A stretch of DNA of 7,511 nt from Bacteroidota bacterium. GTDB taxonomy: Bacteria > Bacteroidota > Bacteroidia > UKL13-3. The notes under the pieces were generated by a model. That model saw nothing but the letters and a program-made list of their open reading frames with translations. It did no database searches and was not told the origin of the DNA. Shown here in pieces: positions 6,488 through 7,511 of the stretch (position 1 is the first letter of the stretch; each line of letters begins with the position of its first letter). The stretch lies in NCBI GenBank assembly GCA_947460565.1, contig CANHJJ010000082.1, forward strand, positions 1 through 7,511. Reading direction: 5' to 3'. The position numbers and the translations under genes are program-made.

Positions 6488-6898
6488 TTATTGAACGATG
6501 TTGAACTCAACTATAGATATTACAAAATCAAAATTGCAATAGGCAACATTGTAACTAGGCACGGCAGATTGATTTGTCCATCCGAGCTTTAATGTATCAT
6601 TAGATTTTAGAAAAATTTCAGTGAAATTCTCTCCAAATAGCCATTTGCTATTGATGTTAAGTGCAAAACCAGCATAAAAAGGTTGATTTCCTTGATTGTT
6701 TAAGGCAATTGAATAAGATAATTTATTTACAAATTTAATTTTCCAAATCTTTCCAGTTGGAACTGTGTATGTAGAACTTACAAATTGACTAGGTGTTAAA
6801 GTTCCTGTATATGTCAGTACCTGATTAAACTGTAAATTCCCTTGCGCATAGGTTGCCATTGAAAATAATAGAATCGCAATTGTTATTGTTTTTTTCAT
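6488..6898 (-). CDS. small secreted protein, second tandem paralog, 136 aa
   Basis: The signal peptide MKKTITIAILLFSMATYA (1-18) is followed by 'QGNLQFNQVLTYTG', 'YTVPTGKIWKIKFV' (44-57) and the terminal 'VISIVEFNIVQ' (126-136). The DNA of the signal region is close to that of the two neighbouring paralogs, sharing the run CTATTATTTTCAATGGC with the 127-aa gene. Residues 58-125 are unlike either neighbour, aromatic-rich, and contain a single cysteine (C121). It lies 18 bp after the 153-aa gene and 20 bp before the 127-aa gene. The function is unknown; surface or extracellular location is inferred from the signal peptide. Confidence 0.82.
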   Translation of the reverse strand: MKKTITIAILLFSMATYAQGNLQFNQVLTYTGTLTPSQFVSSTYTVPTGKIWKIKFVNKLSYSIALNNQGNQPFYAGFALNINSKWLFGENFTEIFLKSNDTLKLGWTNQSAVPSYNVAYCNFDFVISIVEFNIVQ

Positions 6899-6916
6899 GT
6901 TATTTTTTGTGTTTAA

Positions 6917-7378
6917 TTATTGAACGATATTAAATTCAATGGCTGAAATTAACATACCTGTGCCTTGTACAATTGAAATAACTTCTCCTGCCTTTAACCA
7001 TACTGTCGGTGCACCAAAACCACCCAATACTGGGGTATCCAATGTTGCTGGACATTGGCTGCACTGACCTTGAGGTGCAATAGTACTATTAGTAAGCTGG
7101 GTTAAATTATATTTTAACCCAGCTATTGAAGCAATTTCAAATGTATTGTGGGTATAATAACAATAAATATTACCCGATTGATAAATACAATTAGTATATG
7201 GCAATTTAACTGTTAAATTATGCCCAGATCCTGTTGAAGTTATCTTCAAAACTTTCCCAGCAGGAACAGTATATGTATCTCCGTTTTTTATATTTAATAC
7301 CTGATTAAACTGCAAATTCCCTTGTGCATAAGAAGCCAATGAAAACAGCAGCATGGCTATGGTTATAATTTTTTTCAT
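6917..7378 (-). CDS. small secreted protein, first tandem paralog, 153 aa
   Basis: This is the longest of the three paralogs. The signal peptide MKKIITIAMLLFSLASYA (1-18) leads into 'QGNLQFNQVLNI', and 'YTVPAGKVLKITSTGSG' lies at 36-52. The tail is 'VWLKAGEVISIVQGTG' (126-141) followed by 'ISAIEFNIVQ'. The middle holds four cysteines (C64, C73, C106, C109), the last two as CSQC, so disulphides or a metal site are possible after export. The C-terminal 'WLKAGEVI … ISAIEFNI' pattern looks like a beta-sandwich edge and recurs in weaker form in the paralogs. Codons for residues about 85-95 lie inside a perfect 12-bp inverted repeat. It starts 11 bp after the upstream partial gene. Confidence 0.82.
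   Translation of the reverse strand: MKKIITIAMLLFSLASYAQGNLQFNQVLNIKNGDTYTVPAGKVLKITSTGSGHNLTVKLPYTNCIYQSGNIYCYYTHNTFEIASIAGLKYNLTQLTNSTIAPQGQCSQCPATLDTPVLGGFGAPTVWLKAGEVISIVQGTGMLISAIEFNIVQ
7095..7124 (-). repeat. perfect 12-bp inverted repeat inside the 153-aa gene
   Basis: AGCTGGGTTAAA (7095-7106) is the exact reverse complement of TTTAACCCAGCT (7113-7124), with a 6-base loop. In the operon mRNA it would form a stable hairpin within the coding sequence. No U-tract follows, so it is not an intrinsic terminator. Confidence 0.8.
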
Positions 7379-7389
7379 ATTATTGATAA

Positions 7390-7511
7390 TTAAAATCCAT
7401 CAGATAAATAAAGCATGGTATTGGCATTAGAGCCCTTATTAGTACCGGAAAATATGGAATAAGGCACACTCATCAATTGCTGCACACCCATAAAAGAGTA
7501 GTTATTACCAG
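7390..7511 (-). CDS. C-terminal end of a secreted-protein paralog, 5' end outside window
   Basis: The frame is open from the right edge to a TAA at 7390-7392 (complement). The 39 complete residues visible start 'GNNYSFMGVQQLMSVPY', the same as the end of the N-terminal domain in the 290-aa protein, at 51/53 DNA identity. After 'SVPY' the sequence diverges to 'SIFSGTNKGSNANTMLYL' plus 'SDGF' and stops, so this protein lacks the DUF1566/Lcl-like domain. The start and presumed signal peptide are outside the window. Its stop lies 11 bp before the 153-aa gene on the same strand, making it the first visible gene of the operon. I do not recognise the short C-terminal tail. Confidence 0.75.
   Translation of the reverse strand, partial: GNNYSFMGVQQLMSVPYSIFSGTNKGSNANTMLYLSDGF
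7459..7511 (-). repeat. 53-bp module copy 2, shared with 4854-4906
   Basis: This is the second copy of the domain-end segment, differing from 4854-4906 only at 7495 and 7504. The first difference changes the codon TCA to TCT (Ser kept) and the second AAC to AAT (Asn kept), so both are silent. The repeat continues past the window edge. Confidence 0.9.

Noticed and set aside
6084..7378. Toxin-immunity or phase-variable cassette with invertible or retroelement features
   Set aside because: No recombinase, reverse transcriptase, template repeat or immunity-like gene is present in the window; only tandem duplication with divergent cores can be supported.

Overview
The window looks like chromosomal DNA from a member of the Bacteroidota. 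It is AT-rich, and its starts sit behind A/T-rich leaders without clear Shine-Dalgarno sequences. One intergenic region carries a perfect match to the Bacteroidota -7 promoter element TAnnTTTG. The protein families also fit this group: a long-type LptF/LptG permease, the secreted 'IPYQAAARKANGQ…SVPYALYA' domain with a DUF1566/Lcl-like tail, and a secreted protein ending in two dockerin-like 'DFNDYP' calcium loops. No rRNA, tRNA, CRISPR array, transposase or phage gene was seen. There is no gene-free stretch longer than 300 bases.

Left part (1-4198), mainly housekeeping. A minus-strand LptF/LptG-type LPS-export permease runs off the left edge. A 43-bp gap holding a 14-bp palindrome separates it from a divergent plus-strand run. 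That run starts with two small conserved-hypothetical genes whose stop and start overlap (TAATG). It continues with an outer-membrane-type lipoprotein combining TPR repeats and a CsgG-like domain, and ends with class I fructose-1,6-bisphosphatase (fbp), whose catalytic and metal-binding residues are intact.

Convergent junction (4199-4367). A 169-bp non-coding region contains several inverted repeats in a row, the strongest a 10-bp perfect stem. It probably ends transcription from both sides and may be a REP-like repeat unit.

Right part (4368-7511), an accessory secretome cluster. Six minus-strand genes are separated by only 11-36 bp and look like one operon transcribed from beyond the right edge. 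Where the N-terminus is visible, every product has a signal peptide. In transcription order they are: the 3' end of a protein sharing a nearly identical DNA segment with the last gene; three tandem paralogs (153, 136 and 127 aa) with matching ends and unlike middles; a 264-aa protein with two dockerin-like loops; and a 290-aa protein with a DUF1566/Lcl-like C-terminus. None shows an obvious type IX secretion sorting domain. The function of the cluster is unknown. Its build (repeated signal peptide and tail, variable core, reused N-terminal module) suggests a diversifying surface or extracellular system, but that is inference.
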